Assembly (NCBI GenBank): GCA_031412575.1
Contig: JANODG010000254.1
Span: 1 to 16,556, forward strand
Length of the DNA: 16,556 bases
Direction of reading: 5' to 3'
Source of the DNA: JAMLIO01 sp031412575
GTDB lineage: Bacteria; Bdellovibrionota; Bdellovibrionia; Bdellovibrionales; UBA1609
The notes beneath the pieces were generated by a model. The model searched no databases. It was not told the origin of the DNA and worked only from the letters and a program-made list of their open reading frames with translations. Both the position numbers and the translations under genes were made by a program. Shown here piece after piece: positions 6,907 through 13,509 of this stretch; position 1 is the first letter of the stretch; every line of letters starts with the position of its first letter.

Positions 6907-8679
6907 CTAATTTGTTTGCACAAGATACCTTGTGGCCTTGCCCTGTCCTATTTTGATGGCTAACCCTAGTTGGCACAGCTCAGTTAAATCCCTAAGAGAT
7001 GTCATTCGAGTCACATCCCAAAATTGGGCATGTTGACTCACGCTGATGGGTCCCTCTGGTGGATCGGCTAAGGTTTGAACCAACCTGTAGTTTAAGTTTT
7101 TGGGTAGATTGGTTTTTCTTACGGATTTAGCGACTTCAAAAACCGGTTCAGCTAAGGGTTGTTTATATTTCTTTATCGACTCTTTGTAAGCTTTAAAAAC
7201 AATTTGGATGTCGCTTTGGATAAAGTATTTGTTTTCGTCAGTGATGATCCAATGTTTTTTTTCATTCAAAATTTTTTTAATTCTAGAAATTGTCGTGTAA
7301 ATTAAAGAATCATGTCTTAAAGCGTCGTATTCATACCCCCAGATATCCTCGATGAGTTTACCCTTAGAAATTCCTTCAGTGGTTAAAGTTTGTAAAAATT
7401 GAATTTGGTTTTTTGTTAACGAACCTAAAAATTCCACAGAATCAAAGTCGATGATAAATAAATAATTTAACTCCCTTATAATCAACAAGTATTTTTGACC
7501 AGGATTTAAATCAAAATATCTTGGCAATAGACCTAGCAGTTCGTTTTTTAAGATAGGCTCTAAGGCAGCTTCTTTTTTTTGATAGGATAAATCTATGATG
7601 TCACCTAAAAGGTCCTGTCCTATTTCTGCGGCGACAAGATTATTTTTGAATCTGGAAAACATTTTTTTGTCCAAATATCTATCCACTTTTCCAATCAAGT
7701 TCTCGGTGTATTTAATCAGCTCAGAACTATCTTTGTTGAGCTGATTTAAAATTTTAATTTCTAAATTTAAAATGGGTAAAATTAGACTGATATCAATGTT
7801 CTCATCTAAGTTCTTTCGGGCAATTTTTGCGACCGACAAGGCTTCTAAATATTGACCTCTTTTGTAGAGCAATTCCGCCATGACAGTATTCAGTGTCGCA
7901 ATTTTTCTTTTATTCTCGTTATTGTAAATTAAGTCATAATTATCTGCTAAAAAATTTTTGGCCAAAGTAAATTTACCCATCAGTAAATACAATTTTGAAA
8001 TTTGTAAAACCAAGGCAGATTTAGAATAGTCACTTTGATCGAATTTGCTATGCAGTAGCTTTTTTAAATTTAAAATTTGCTGCTTTGGTTTTTCGCTGTA
8101 ATCACTATTATAGATAGCAATAGATGTTTCGATATCACTTTTAAGGTTTATGAATTTATTTGAATTGCAAATATTAAAACTTTTTTTAAGTTGTTCCAAT
8201 CCTAAATGAATTTGACCTAATTGAATTAGATTATGACCTTGTAAATCGAGGGACAGTGCTAAAAACAGGGGGGATGAGACTTTACTTTTCAGCAGACAAC
8301 CATAGGCTTTGTTGGCCCAATAGTAACTTTTTTTGTGCTCTGAAAAGAAAAAGCGATAGAAACTTAAACCTTGAAAACATAAGAAATTGGATAGCGGAGT
8401 AACTTTGTGATTTCTGACAAAACTTAAATTCGTTATAAATTGCTCTTGAGCTAATTTATATTCTGATGTTCGCACATAGCTAATGCCTAAATGAAATCTG
8501 GCAAAGATTTGATGTTCAAGGTCCAGATCCTTAGCAATATCTTTGAATAGAATTCGCGCGGTTAGGTGCTGGCCGGTAAAAATTAATCCAGCAATTTTAT
8601 AGACAATATCTTTGGGTTGGCTCTTTGAATCGGCAGCCAACTGGTAATTTCCATCGAAATAATACTTTTTCGCTGACAA
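6907..8679 (-). CDS. Helical-repeat (TPR-like) regulator with OmpR-type winged helix
   Basis: The predicted product has 590 residues with no signal peptide or membrane segment, so it is cytoplasmic. Residues about 25-360 are amphipathic helices in TPR-like pairs (for example ARFHLGISYVRTSEYKLAQE at 60-79 and LYKRGQYLEALSVAKIAR at 271-288). Residues about 415-488 resemble an OmpR/PhoB-type winged helix: LTKNQIQFLQTL, then LIEDIWGYEYD, then a recognition-helix-like LIYTTISRIKKIL and the wing KYFIQSD. A second helix-turn-helix-like segment lies at about 545-588 (ISVSQHAQFWDVTRMTSLRD, then a GQGKATRYLV wing). No receiver or kinase domain is present, so the signal is probably a protein or ligand bound by the helical repeats. 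The start is TTG with GGGGG four bases upstream; the next Met is at 235. It is divergent from the diheme lipoprotein gene, which it may regulate. Targets are unknown. Confidence 0.78.
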   Translation of the reverse strand: MSAKKYYFDGNYQLAADSKSQPKDIVYKIAGLIFTGQHLTARILFKDIAKDLDLEHQIFARFHLGISYVRTSEYKLAQEQFITNLSFVRNHKVTPLSNFLCFQGLSFYRFFFSEHKKSYYWANKAYGCLLKSKVSSPLFLALSLDLQGHNLIQLGQIHLGLEQLKKSFNICNSNKFINLKSDIETSIAIYNSDYSEKPKQQILNLKKLLHSKFDQSDYSKSALVLQISKLYLLMGKFTLAKNFLADNYDLIYNNENKRKIATLNTVMAELLYKRGQYLEALSVAKIARKNLDENIDISLILPILNLEIKILNQLNKDSSELIKYTENLIGKVDRYLDKKMFSRFKNNLVAAEIGQDLLGDIIDLSYQKKEAALEPILKNELLGLLPRYFDLNPGQKYLLIIRELNYLFIIDFDSVEFLGSLTKNQIQFLQTLTTEGISKGKLIEDIWGYEYDALRHDSLIYTTISRIKKILNEKKHWIITDENKYFIQSDIQIVFKAYKESIKKYKQPLAEPVFEVAKSVRKTNLPKNLNYRLVQTLADPPEGPISVSQHAQFWDVTRMTSLRDLTELCQLGLAIKIGQGKATRYLVQTN

Positions 8680-8683
8680 TGAT

Positions 8684-8688
8684 CCCCC
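8684..8688 (-). promoter_or_regulatory. G5 ribosome-binding site fixing the TTG start of the regulator
   Basis: The minus strand reads ACGGGGG-ATCA-TTG. The G run is four bases before the TTG and no ATG is available nearby, so this site supports the TTG start at 8679. Confidence 0.6.
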
Positions 8689-8700
8689 GTCGAACCCTAA

Positions 8701-8740
8701 AGCTGTTAAAAGCTATCAAAATACGAAACAATACGCAACA
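8701..8740. promoter_or_regulatory. Four contiguous 10-bp units upstream of the regulator gene
   Basis: The plus strand reads AGCTGTTAAA and AGCTATCAAA (8701-8720, 8 of 10 identical), followed immediately by ATACGAAACA and ATACGCAACA (8721-8740, 9 of 10 identical). The 10-bp period places both copies of each pair on the same DNA face. The block lies 22-61 bp upstream of the regulator start, inside the 142-bp divergent region shared with the diheme lipoprotein gene, a suitable place for an operator. Confidence 0.35.
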
Positions 8741-8748
8741 TTTTTGTC

Positions 8749-8776
8749 ATTAGGTAATCGTATCTCTATTCCTAAT
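8749..8776. other. Inverted repeat in the divergent regulator/cytochrome control region
   Basis: ATTAGG (8749-8754) and CCTAAT (8771-8776) are perfect 6-bp inverted repeats separated by 16 bp. A TTGTCA hexamer at 8744-8749 could be a -35 element for the rightward gene, but no good -10 hexamer follows at the right distance. Confidence 0.25.
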
Positions 8777-8812
8777 TACCCCCGAAACTTATAGCAGGAC
8801 TAGTTTAAAAAC

Positions 8813-8817
8813 GGGGG
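8813..8817 (+). promoter_or_regulatory. G5 ribosome-binding site of the diheme lipoprotein gene
   Basis: The sequence reads ACGGGGG-TTTT-ATG, with spacing of four bases before the start at 8822. Confidence 0.6.
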
Positions 8818-8821
8818 TTTT

Positions 8822-9598
8822 ATGGTTTCAAAAAAAATTAAAAATAAAAACGTGACGAAGCTTTTGCCGCTCATATTTTTATTTTTCACGTGTTGTAATT
8901 ATATGGAATTACATGGTCAGGTTTCGGACGCTTCAACCGAACCACCGAAAAATTGCGCTCCAACCGAAACAACTGTAACTTTGGATCAAATCACATTTGC
9001 TCAGATTAAGTCTGAGGTGATCGATCCCCAATGTTTAAGATGTCATAATCCCTCAAGACCTTCAGGGGGCATTGATCTTTCAACTTATGCCGCCGTTAAA
9101 TCCAGACTTTCTCAAATAGATTTCGCAATTTCAAGAAATCTAATGCCACCCTCTGGCCCCTTGGATCCAACTAAAAAAGGTTTAGTAGCGGATTGGATCA
9201 AAGCAGGTGCGATCAATGAAGCCGAAGTCATCTGTAGTGAGGATACAATTCCTCCGGCTCCGCCATCAGATGATCAGACACCTATTCCGACACCAACAAA
9301 TCCAGTGGTGGATATTCCTCCAACATCGCCTTCAGACGTAATGCCGGCGGATTCAGAATTAACTTTTGCATTTATTAAATCCAATATTTTGGATTTAAGG
9401 TGTGTGTCTTGTCATTCAGATGCTGGGGGAAATAGAGGCGGATTAAATTTAGAGAGATATTCAGAAGTGGTCGTCGAGCTTGCAGATATCCTTGAGGAAG
9501 TGGAAGAAGGCAATATGCCGCCGCCACCAAGGCCTGCATTATCGGACTTACAAAAAGAAATGATGGTCCGCTGGGCATTTTTAGGGGCGCCCCAATAA
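8822..9598 (+). CDS. Tandem-duplicated diheme c-type cytochrome lipoprotein
   Basis: The predicted product has 258 residues. A lysine-rich start (4-13) and hydrophobic stretch (14-23) end at Cys24-Cys25, a probable lipidation site. Two similar cytochrome c-like modules follow. Module 1 has the helix ITFAQIKSEVIDPQ, heme site C71LRCH75, GGIDLSTYAAV and ligand candidate Met108 (NLMPP). Module 2 has LTFAFIKSNILDLR, heme site C194VSCH198, GGLNLERYSEV and Met232 (NMPPP). They are joined by a proline-rich linker (143-170). Each module matches the planctomycete-type cytochrome c pattern (CxxCH, GGxxL, MPP). It is probably a membrane-tethered electron carrier. It is followed after 65 bp by the YceI gene and then a heme-bearing barrel gene, suggesting a shared envelope redox role. 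It is divergent from the winged-helix regulator. Confidence 0.85.
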   Translation: MVSKKIKNKNVTKLLPLIFLFFTCCNYMELHGQVSDASTEPPKNCAPTETTVTLDQITFAQIKSEVIDPQCLRCHNPSRPSGGIDLSTYAAVKSRLSQIDFAISRNLMPPSGPLDPTKKGLVADWIKAGAINEAEVICSEDTIPPAPPSDDQTPIPTPTNPVVDIPPTSPSDVMPADSELTFAFIKSNILDLRCVSCHSDAGGNRGGLNLERYSEVVVELADILEEVEEGNMPPPPRPALSDLQKEMMVRWAFLGAPQ

Positions 9599-9653
9599 TA
9601 AATATTAGAATTGATTAATAAATAATTCCTAAGTATTTAAATTTAAATTCCCA

Positions 9654-9660
9654 AGGAGGG
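9654..9660 (+). promoter_or_regulatory. Strong Shine-Dalgarno site fixing the GTG start of the YceI gene
   Basis: AGGAGGG lies three bases before GTG (9664). It is the closest match to the consensus in the window and supports the GTG start, which gives a complete signal peptide. Confidence 0.75.
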
Positions 9661-9663
9661 AGA

Positions 9664-10233
9664 GTGAAAAACATAAAATTTCTAATGCCAATTGTATTAC
9701 TGCTTTCATCAAGCGTTTTTGCGTCCACGGAACTGAGTCTTGAAGCACCGAAAGGAAAAACAGAATTTCTTGCCGTCGGAAACCCCGGATTTTTAAAAAT
9801 CCACGGTAAAGGCAAAGGGCCCCAAGGACAGCTTAAAATTGATAATGAGATTCTAAAAGGTGAAATAGAAATTGATTTAACGAAATTAGATACGGGTATG
9901 AGTTTAAGAAACACTCATATGAAAGATAAGTACTTAGAAGTTAAAACTTATCCGAAGGCTAAGTTAATCATCGACAATTACAAAATGCCTACGGGCTGGA
10001 ATATAGAAAAGCCCTCTATAAAATCGCAAAAGATGCCGGCTGTAATTGAAATTCACGGTCAAAAAAAACCAGTTGAAGTGACTTACAATGTGGACTCGAA
10101 AAGAAAAATCAAAGCAGAGTTCGAAGTCACCATTTCTGATTTTGGAATTGAAATTCCATCTTTCATGGGGGTCACAGTGGCTGATAAAGTGAACGTAAAA
10201 ATTCAATCTGAACTCTTGCAAGCTAAAAACTAA
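9664..10233 (+). CDS. YceI family periplasmic protein
   Basis: The predicted product has 189 residues. The Sec signal is MKNIKFLMPIVLLLSSSVFA, with cleavage after Ala20. YceI hallmarks are visible: VGNPGFLKIHGKGKGPQG near the start, GEIEIDLTKLDTGMSLRN-THMKDKYLEVKTYPKAKL in the centre (split here for length), and the end ISDFGIEIPSFMG-VTVADKVNVKIQSE. The length is normal for the family. YceI proteins are eight-stranded lipocalin-like barrels that bind polyisoprenoids such as quinones in the periplasm; the ligand here is inferred. The start is GTG behind a strong AGGAGG. The 65-bp and 54-bp gaps to the neighbouring cytochrome genes suggest one transcript, and a quinone-type binder between two heme proteins fits electron transfer. 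Confidence 0.92.
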   Translation: MKNIKFLMPIVLLLSSSVFASTELSLEAPKGKTEFLAVGNPGFLKIHGKGKGPQGQLKIDNEILKGEIEIDLTKLDTGMSLRNTHMKDKYLEVKTYPKAKLIIDNYKMPTGWNIEKPSIKSQKMPAVIEIHGQKKPVEVTYNVDSKRKIKAEFEVTISDFGIEIPSFMGVTVADKVNVKIQSELLQAKN

Positions 10234-10287
10234 ATATCAACCCTTATAAACATAAGAATGACTTAACTTTTAAATGAAAGAGAAAAA

Positions 10288-11370
10288 ATGAAAATCTTTT
10301 TAATTCTGACTTTGTTGTTTTCAGCCGCCGTTTGTAATGCTTTTCCTCAAATGATTCGGCACGGGTATACAAGCTGTAACACCTGCCACTACTCCCCAAG
10401 GGGCGGTGGTTTAATGACTGACTACGGCCGCGCCATAAGTAAAGAGTTACTAAGCACTTGGAGTTATGAGGGGGAAGAAACCTGGCATTATGGGTTTTTA
10501 AAAAAAGAAGATATGCCTAGTTGGATAAAAGTGGGCGGGGACTTTCGAAGTCTACAATTGCATAGCAAAGATGATGTGGCGACCATTGGAAGATTTATTC
10601 GAATGCAAGAGCAAGTAGAATTAGGTTTCACTTACAAGGGCACCACACTAAGTGTGACAGCAGGTTCAGACACTTTAAAGGAAAGTCGCCCTTGGTATTT
10701 GCCGGCCTTTTACGTGATTTCAAATTTGACACAGGAACTTAGCGTTCGGGTAGGAAGATTTGTACCCAGATTCGGGATAAATACTCCAGAACATATTTTT
10801 TCAACTCGTGGGCCTCTTGGCTTTGGAATTCAATCAGAGCGTGACACTGTCGAAGTCAGTTACATCAATTCCGGATGGGATGCTTCAGTGGCTGTATCCG
10901 CCGGTGAATTAAGGAATGGATCTGAAGCAGATGCTTTTTATAGTCAGTTAAATTATTCGTTTGGAACAAAAGACCGATGGGGCATGAGTTTTGAGAAAAA
11001 AACGGCTGACGACCGCGCCACTTCTGTGGGTGTGCACGGTTTGATGGGCTTTACAGAAAAATTATATTTAGTGACCGACACTGTATTAAGAAGATCAGAA
11101 ACCTCCAGTACAGATACTTTGTCAGGCTTATATCACTTTGCTCAGTTGGGTTACGAACTTCACAAGGGACTTCTTGTCATGGTTTTAGAGGACATAAGAA
11201 AGGATGATTTAAGTGCAGATAGCACGACCGAAAGTATGTATGGCCTTGGTGTAACTTTCTACCCAAGGCCACACGTTGAGCTTCAAGCCGTTTGGACCCG
11301 TCGTTTAAATTTGGCTCAAAGCACTAATGAGGGCGATTATGCCTGGTTTTTAATCCATTATTATTTATAG
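10288..11370 (+). CDS. Outer-membrane beta-barrel with N-terminal CxxCH heme site
   Basis: The predicted product has 360 residues. The Sec signal is cleaved near CNA18-F. The mature N-terminus has a single c-type heme motif, HGYTSC30NTCH34, followed by YSPRGGGLMTDYGRAIS. His25 is a candidate distal ligand. From about residue 75 the chain is alternating polar/hydrophobic strands with aromatic girdle residues, for example IKVGGDFRSLQL, QEQVELGFTYKG, LSVRVGRFVPRFG and ends in WFLIHYYL, as expected of a porin-like barrel. I recall similar heme-plus-barrel proteins (CxxCH-SPxGGG-YGR) in deltaproteobacteria, of unknown function. One heme alone is too short to cross the membrane, so partners such as the diheme lipoprotein would be needed for electron passage. 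The ATG is preceded by GAAAGAG six bases upstream. It is likely cotranscribed with the YceI gene. Confidence 0.82.
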   Translation: MKIFLILTLLFSAAVCNAFPQMIRHGYTSCNTCHYSPRGGGLMTDYGRAISKELLSTWSYEGEETWHYGFLKKEDMPSWIKVGGDFRSLQLHSKDDVATIGRFIRMQEQVELGFTYKGTTLSVTAGSDTLKESRPWYLPAFYVISNLTQELSVRVGRFVPRFGINTPEHIFSTRGPLGFGIQSERDTVEVSYINSGWDASVAVSAGELRNGSEADAFYSQLNYSFGTKDRWGMSFEKKTADDRATSVGVHGLMGFTEKLYLVTDTVLRRSETSSTDTLSGLYHFAQLGYELHKGLLVMVLEDIRKDDLSADSTTESMYGLGVTFYPRPHVELQAVWTRRLNLAQSTNEGDYAWFLIHYYL

Positions 11371-11458
11371 CAAGTTACGTATAAGTAATATTTAGTTTAC
11401 CCAAAGAGAATTGTGATTTGATAAGACGACAATTTCCGACTAAACATATCTTAAGGCT

Positions 11459-11464
11459 GGGGGG
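11459..11464 (+). promoter_or_regulatory. G6 ribosome-binding site ahead of a probable CTG start
   Basis: GGGGGG is followed by six bases (CCACTT) and then CTG at 11471. No site of this kind stands before the GTG at 11516, so the G run argues for the upstream start. Confidence 0.5.
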
Positions 11465-11470
11465 CCACTT

Positions 11471-12043
11471 CTGAAAACCAATCAACAAAAAACTAAATTT
11501 TTTGCATCTCTAATTGTGGGATTGCTTTTATCTATTTCTGTATTAGCGAGTCCTGACAGTGAAGCGCTCTACATCGTTCCGACCACGCCGGAATTGATAG
11601 ACCATTCAAGATTCAAAGTAAAAATCATTAAAGCTTATTCGGGTTATGATTCCCAAACTATATCCTATGTCTTTCCAGAGATTTTGATGGGCGAAGCCAA
11701 TCGCGTTATGACCTTCGAAAAAGTTCCAGGAACTTTGAACCAATGGGAATCTTCAGAAGCTCAGGCTTTTTGCACCGAGACCGGTGATATTTTTAGTTGC
11801 AATATTGTTTTGAAAAGAAAAGTAAGCCATTTATTTAAATCTATTTTTAAACAAGTTTTTGCACAAAATCTAAATTCACCAATGGTGAGCGCAGATATGA
11901 TAAGTTCAATCCACCTAGGCAAATCTATTGATCATTTAAAAAATTTAAATTTAACTGCGAAAGATTTGGTGGCCTTTGAACAAGTGGTTCTAAGCTTTTT
12001 CTCTAACGAACCAGCTGGAATTTTGTCTTACGAATTTCGTTAA
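11471..12043 (+). CDS. Exported protein of unknown function, probable CTG start
   Basis: From CTG at 11471 the product has 190 residues. The upstream start adds MKTNQQKTKFFASLIV, giving a proper signal peptide: basic start, hydrophobic core FFASLIVGLLLSISVLA, cleavage near LAS-P. The alternative GTG at 11516 would begin inside the hydrophobic core and lacks a ribosome-binding site. A stop codon at 11441 and no ATG, GTG or TTG in between leave CTG as the only good candidate, unless the base is a sequencing error for ATG. The mature protein is mixed alpha/beta with two cysteines close together in CTETGDIFSC and a basic patch (KRKVSHLFKSIFKQ). I do not recognise the family. It follows the heme-barrel gene by 100 bp and is convergent with the OmpA-like gene. 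Confidence 0.68.
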   Translation: MKTNQQKTKFFASLIVGLLLSISVLASPDSEALYIVPTTPELIDHSRFKVKIIKAYSGYDSQTISYVFPEILMGEANRVMTFEKVPGTLNQWESSEAQAFCTETGDIFSCNIVLKRKVSHLFKSIFKQVFAQNLNSPMVSADMISSIHLGKSIDHLKNLNLTAKDLVAFEQVVLSFFSNEPAGILSYEFR

Positions 12044-12103
12044 ACACAAATTCTTCAATTAATTAAAATTGTCGTCTTTAAAAAAATCGGGGCAGAGTTC
12101 AAT

Positions 12104-13429
12104 TTACCATTTTTTATTTCTGACTTTGATTTCGAAACCTAGATAATTCTCAGTCTGTTCGTTTTGCACATTTTCAAGATTACGAATTCCATAAATTAAA
12201 CCAAGGTTTAATTCATATTTTTTGTGAAGCTTATTAAAACTTAAATCTACTCCACCGTAATAATTTAAAGATCCTGAAGGATCAAGCTCACCAAATCCTA
12301 GAATTGGATTTTCTAGTCGAAGTTTTAGTCGTGAAGTATATTTTTTAGTGTTTAAAATTTTGTAATCTAATCTTAAAGCTAAATTCATCAGACTCGCTTT
12401 AATAAGATCGATATCTAATCCATTGTAGATCACGAAATTTTCTTCAATGTACTTTATGTCGAAACCTAAGTTTAGTTTTTCGTTTAAGGTGTAATCTGAA
12501 ATCAAGGCAAAACTTATCAAATTGGGTGAACTTCCATCCCAGTTGTAAATTAAATTATCGTCAAGTCTATAATTTCTAAATTTATATGAAGCCTCAAATC
12601 CGATCCATAATTTACGAGTAAAATTAAACTGGTATCCTAAATTGAGCGCATGATTAAAGTCGGTTATCCAAATAGCTCTAAACCCGCTAGAATTAGCATC
12701 AAGTTGGTTGTCAGAAATTTCATAACCAAAATAGTAACGTTGCTTATCTTTGAATATACTTTCTTTTTTTACTTTAGGAGTTTTATCTTTCTTTGGCTCG
12801 CTAACAACAGGTTCATTTCCGTTTTGCAGTCTTAGATCTTCTTCGATGATTGCAGAATTTTCGATAATTTTAGGATTTTCAATGATTGGGAGGGGGGCAA
12901 CTTTTTCTAAATCTGAATTTAAAACATCTTTAACATATTCAACGACCAAGTCGTTTTCAACTTTGATCACGTAAAAGCTCTTTGATCTTTTTGCGGCTCT
13001 TACTAACTTCTCCGCTTCGTCTAAACTTAAACCATAAATTGTTGCGACAACTCTGCGATTTTTTTTTCGTCCTTCTTCCGTTTCATTTGTTTCTATTGGT
13101 GCATCAAAACTAAACCATTTAGTTTGAATTCTTGAAGGTGTTAGTTTTTTGTTTATCAGTAATGTTCTTAAGTTTTCCGCCCTACCTTTTGAAAGCTCGA
13201 CATTCATTTCATAGGGTCCCACAAAATCTGTGTGGCCAGAGATTAAAAATCTAACGTGGGGTAGAAATTCACTTATTTTTATGAGGTCTGATAAAATAAA
13301 AGTGTCCTTTTTTTCGACATGAGACATTCCCGTTTGATAGTTTATCTTCAATCCTAAATGGACTTGGTTGGCTTCCGAAAGAGAACACCAAAATAAAACT
13401 AAATAAAAAAATGAAATTCGTTTTAACAA
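12104..13429 (-). CDS. Outer-membrane protein with N-terminal OmpA-like domain and C-terminal barrel
   Basis: The predicted product has 441 residues, with a signal cleaved after SEA20. Residues about 40-131 form an OmpA C-terminal-like peptidoglycan-binding domain: ISGHTD68FVGPYEMNVELSKGR83AENL, with Asp68 and Arg83 spaced as the diaminopimelate-binding pair in E. coli OmpA, then GRKKNRRVVATI. A linker (about 155-228) contains an IIEN repeat and a lysine/proline-rich section. Residues about 230-441 are alternating beta-strands (YYFGYEISD, LNLGYQFNFTRKLWIGFEASYKF, and others) ending in FEIKVRNKKW, a probable barrel. The order is the reverse of classical OmpA. It probably anchors the outer membrane to the cell wall. 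The start is TTG with GAGGGTGA just upstream; the next Met is at residue 35, after the signal. Confidence 0.82.
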   Translation of the reverse strand: MLKRISFFYLVLFWCSLSEANQVHLGLKINYQTGMSHVEKKDTFILSDLIKISEFLPHVRFLISGHTDFVGPYEMNVELSKGRAENLRTLLINKKLTPSRIQTKWFSFDAPIETNETEEGRKKNRRVVATIYGLSLDEAEKLVRAAKRSKSFYVIKVENDLVVEYVKDVLNSDLEKVAPLPIIENPKIIENSAIIEEDLRLQNGNEPVVSEPKKDKTPKVKKESIFKDKQRYYFGYEISDNQLDANSSGFRAIWITDFNHALNLGYQFNFTRKLWIGFEASYKFRNYRLDDNLIYNWDGSSPNLISFALISDYTLNEKLNLGFDIKYIEENFVIYNGLDIDLIKASLMNLALRLDYKILNTKKYTSRLKLRLENPILGFGELDPSGSLNYYGGVDLSFNKLHKKYELNLGLIYGIRNLENVQNEQTENYLGFEIKVRNKKW

Positions 13430-13509
13430 ATCACCCTCGTATTAAATTGAGACTACTTGGGCTTAATCGGTATTTTGGATTTTATTAAGGAGTCTTGATC
13501 CTGCGTTAG

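Larger units (their letters stand above)
11423..12078. repeat. 13-bp perfect inverted repeats flanking one gene
   Basis: AAGACGACAATTT at 11423-11435 is exactly the reverse complement of AAATTGTCGTCTT at 12066-12078. The arms lie 35 bp before the probable start and 22 bp after the stop codon of the unknown exported-protein gene. No target-site duplication or transposase is visible, so this is not a recognisable mobile element. It may be chance or a transcript-circularising pair. Confidence 0.4.

Noticed and set aside
9964..10221. Leftward open frame inside the YceI gene, and similar frames opposite other genes
   Set aside because: Antisense shadows of well-supported genes, without family features or ribosome-binding sites.
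11516..12043. GTG at 11516 as the start of the exported-protein gene
   Set aside because: It truncates the signal peptide inside its hydrophobic core and has no Shine-Dalgarno sequence.
11423..12078. Calling the 13-bp inverted repeats and enclosed gene an insertion element
   Set aside because: No transposase, no flanking target duplication and ordinary composition.
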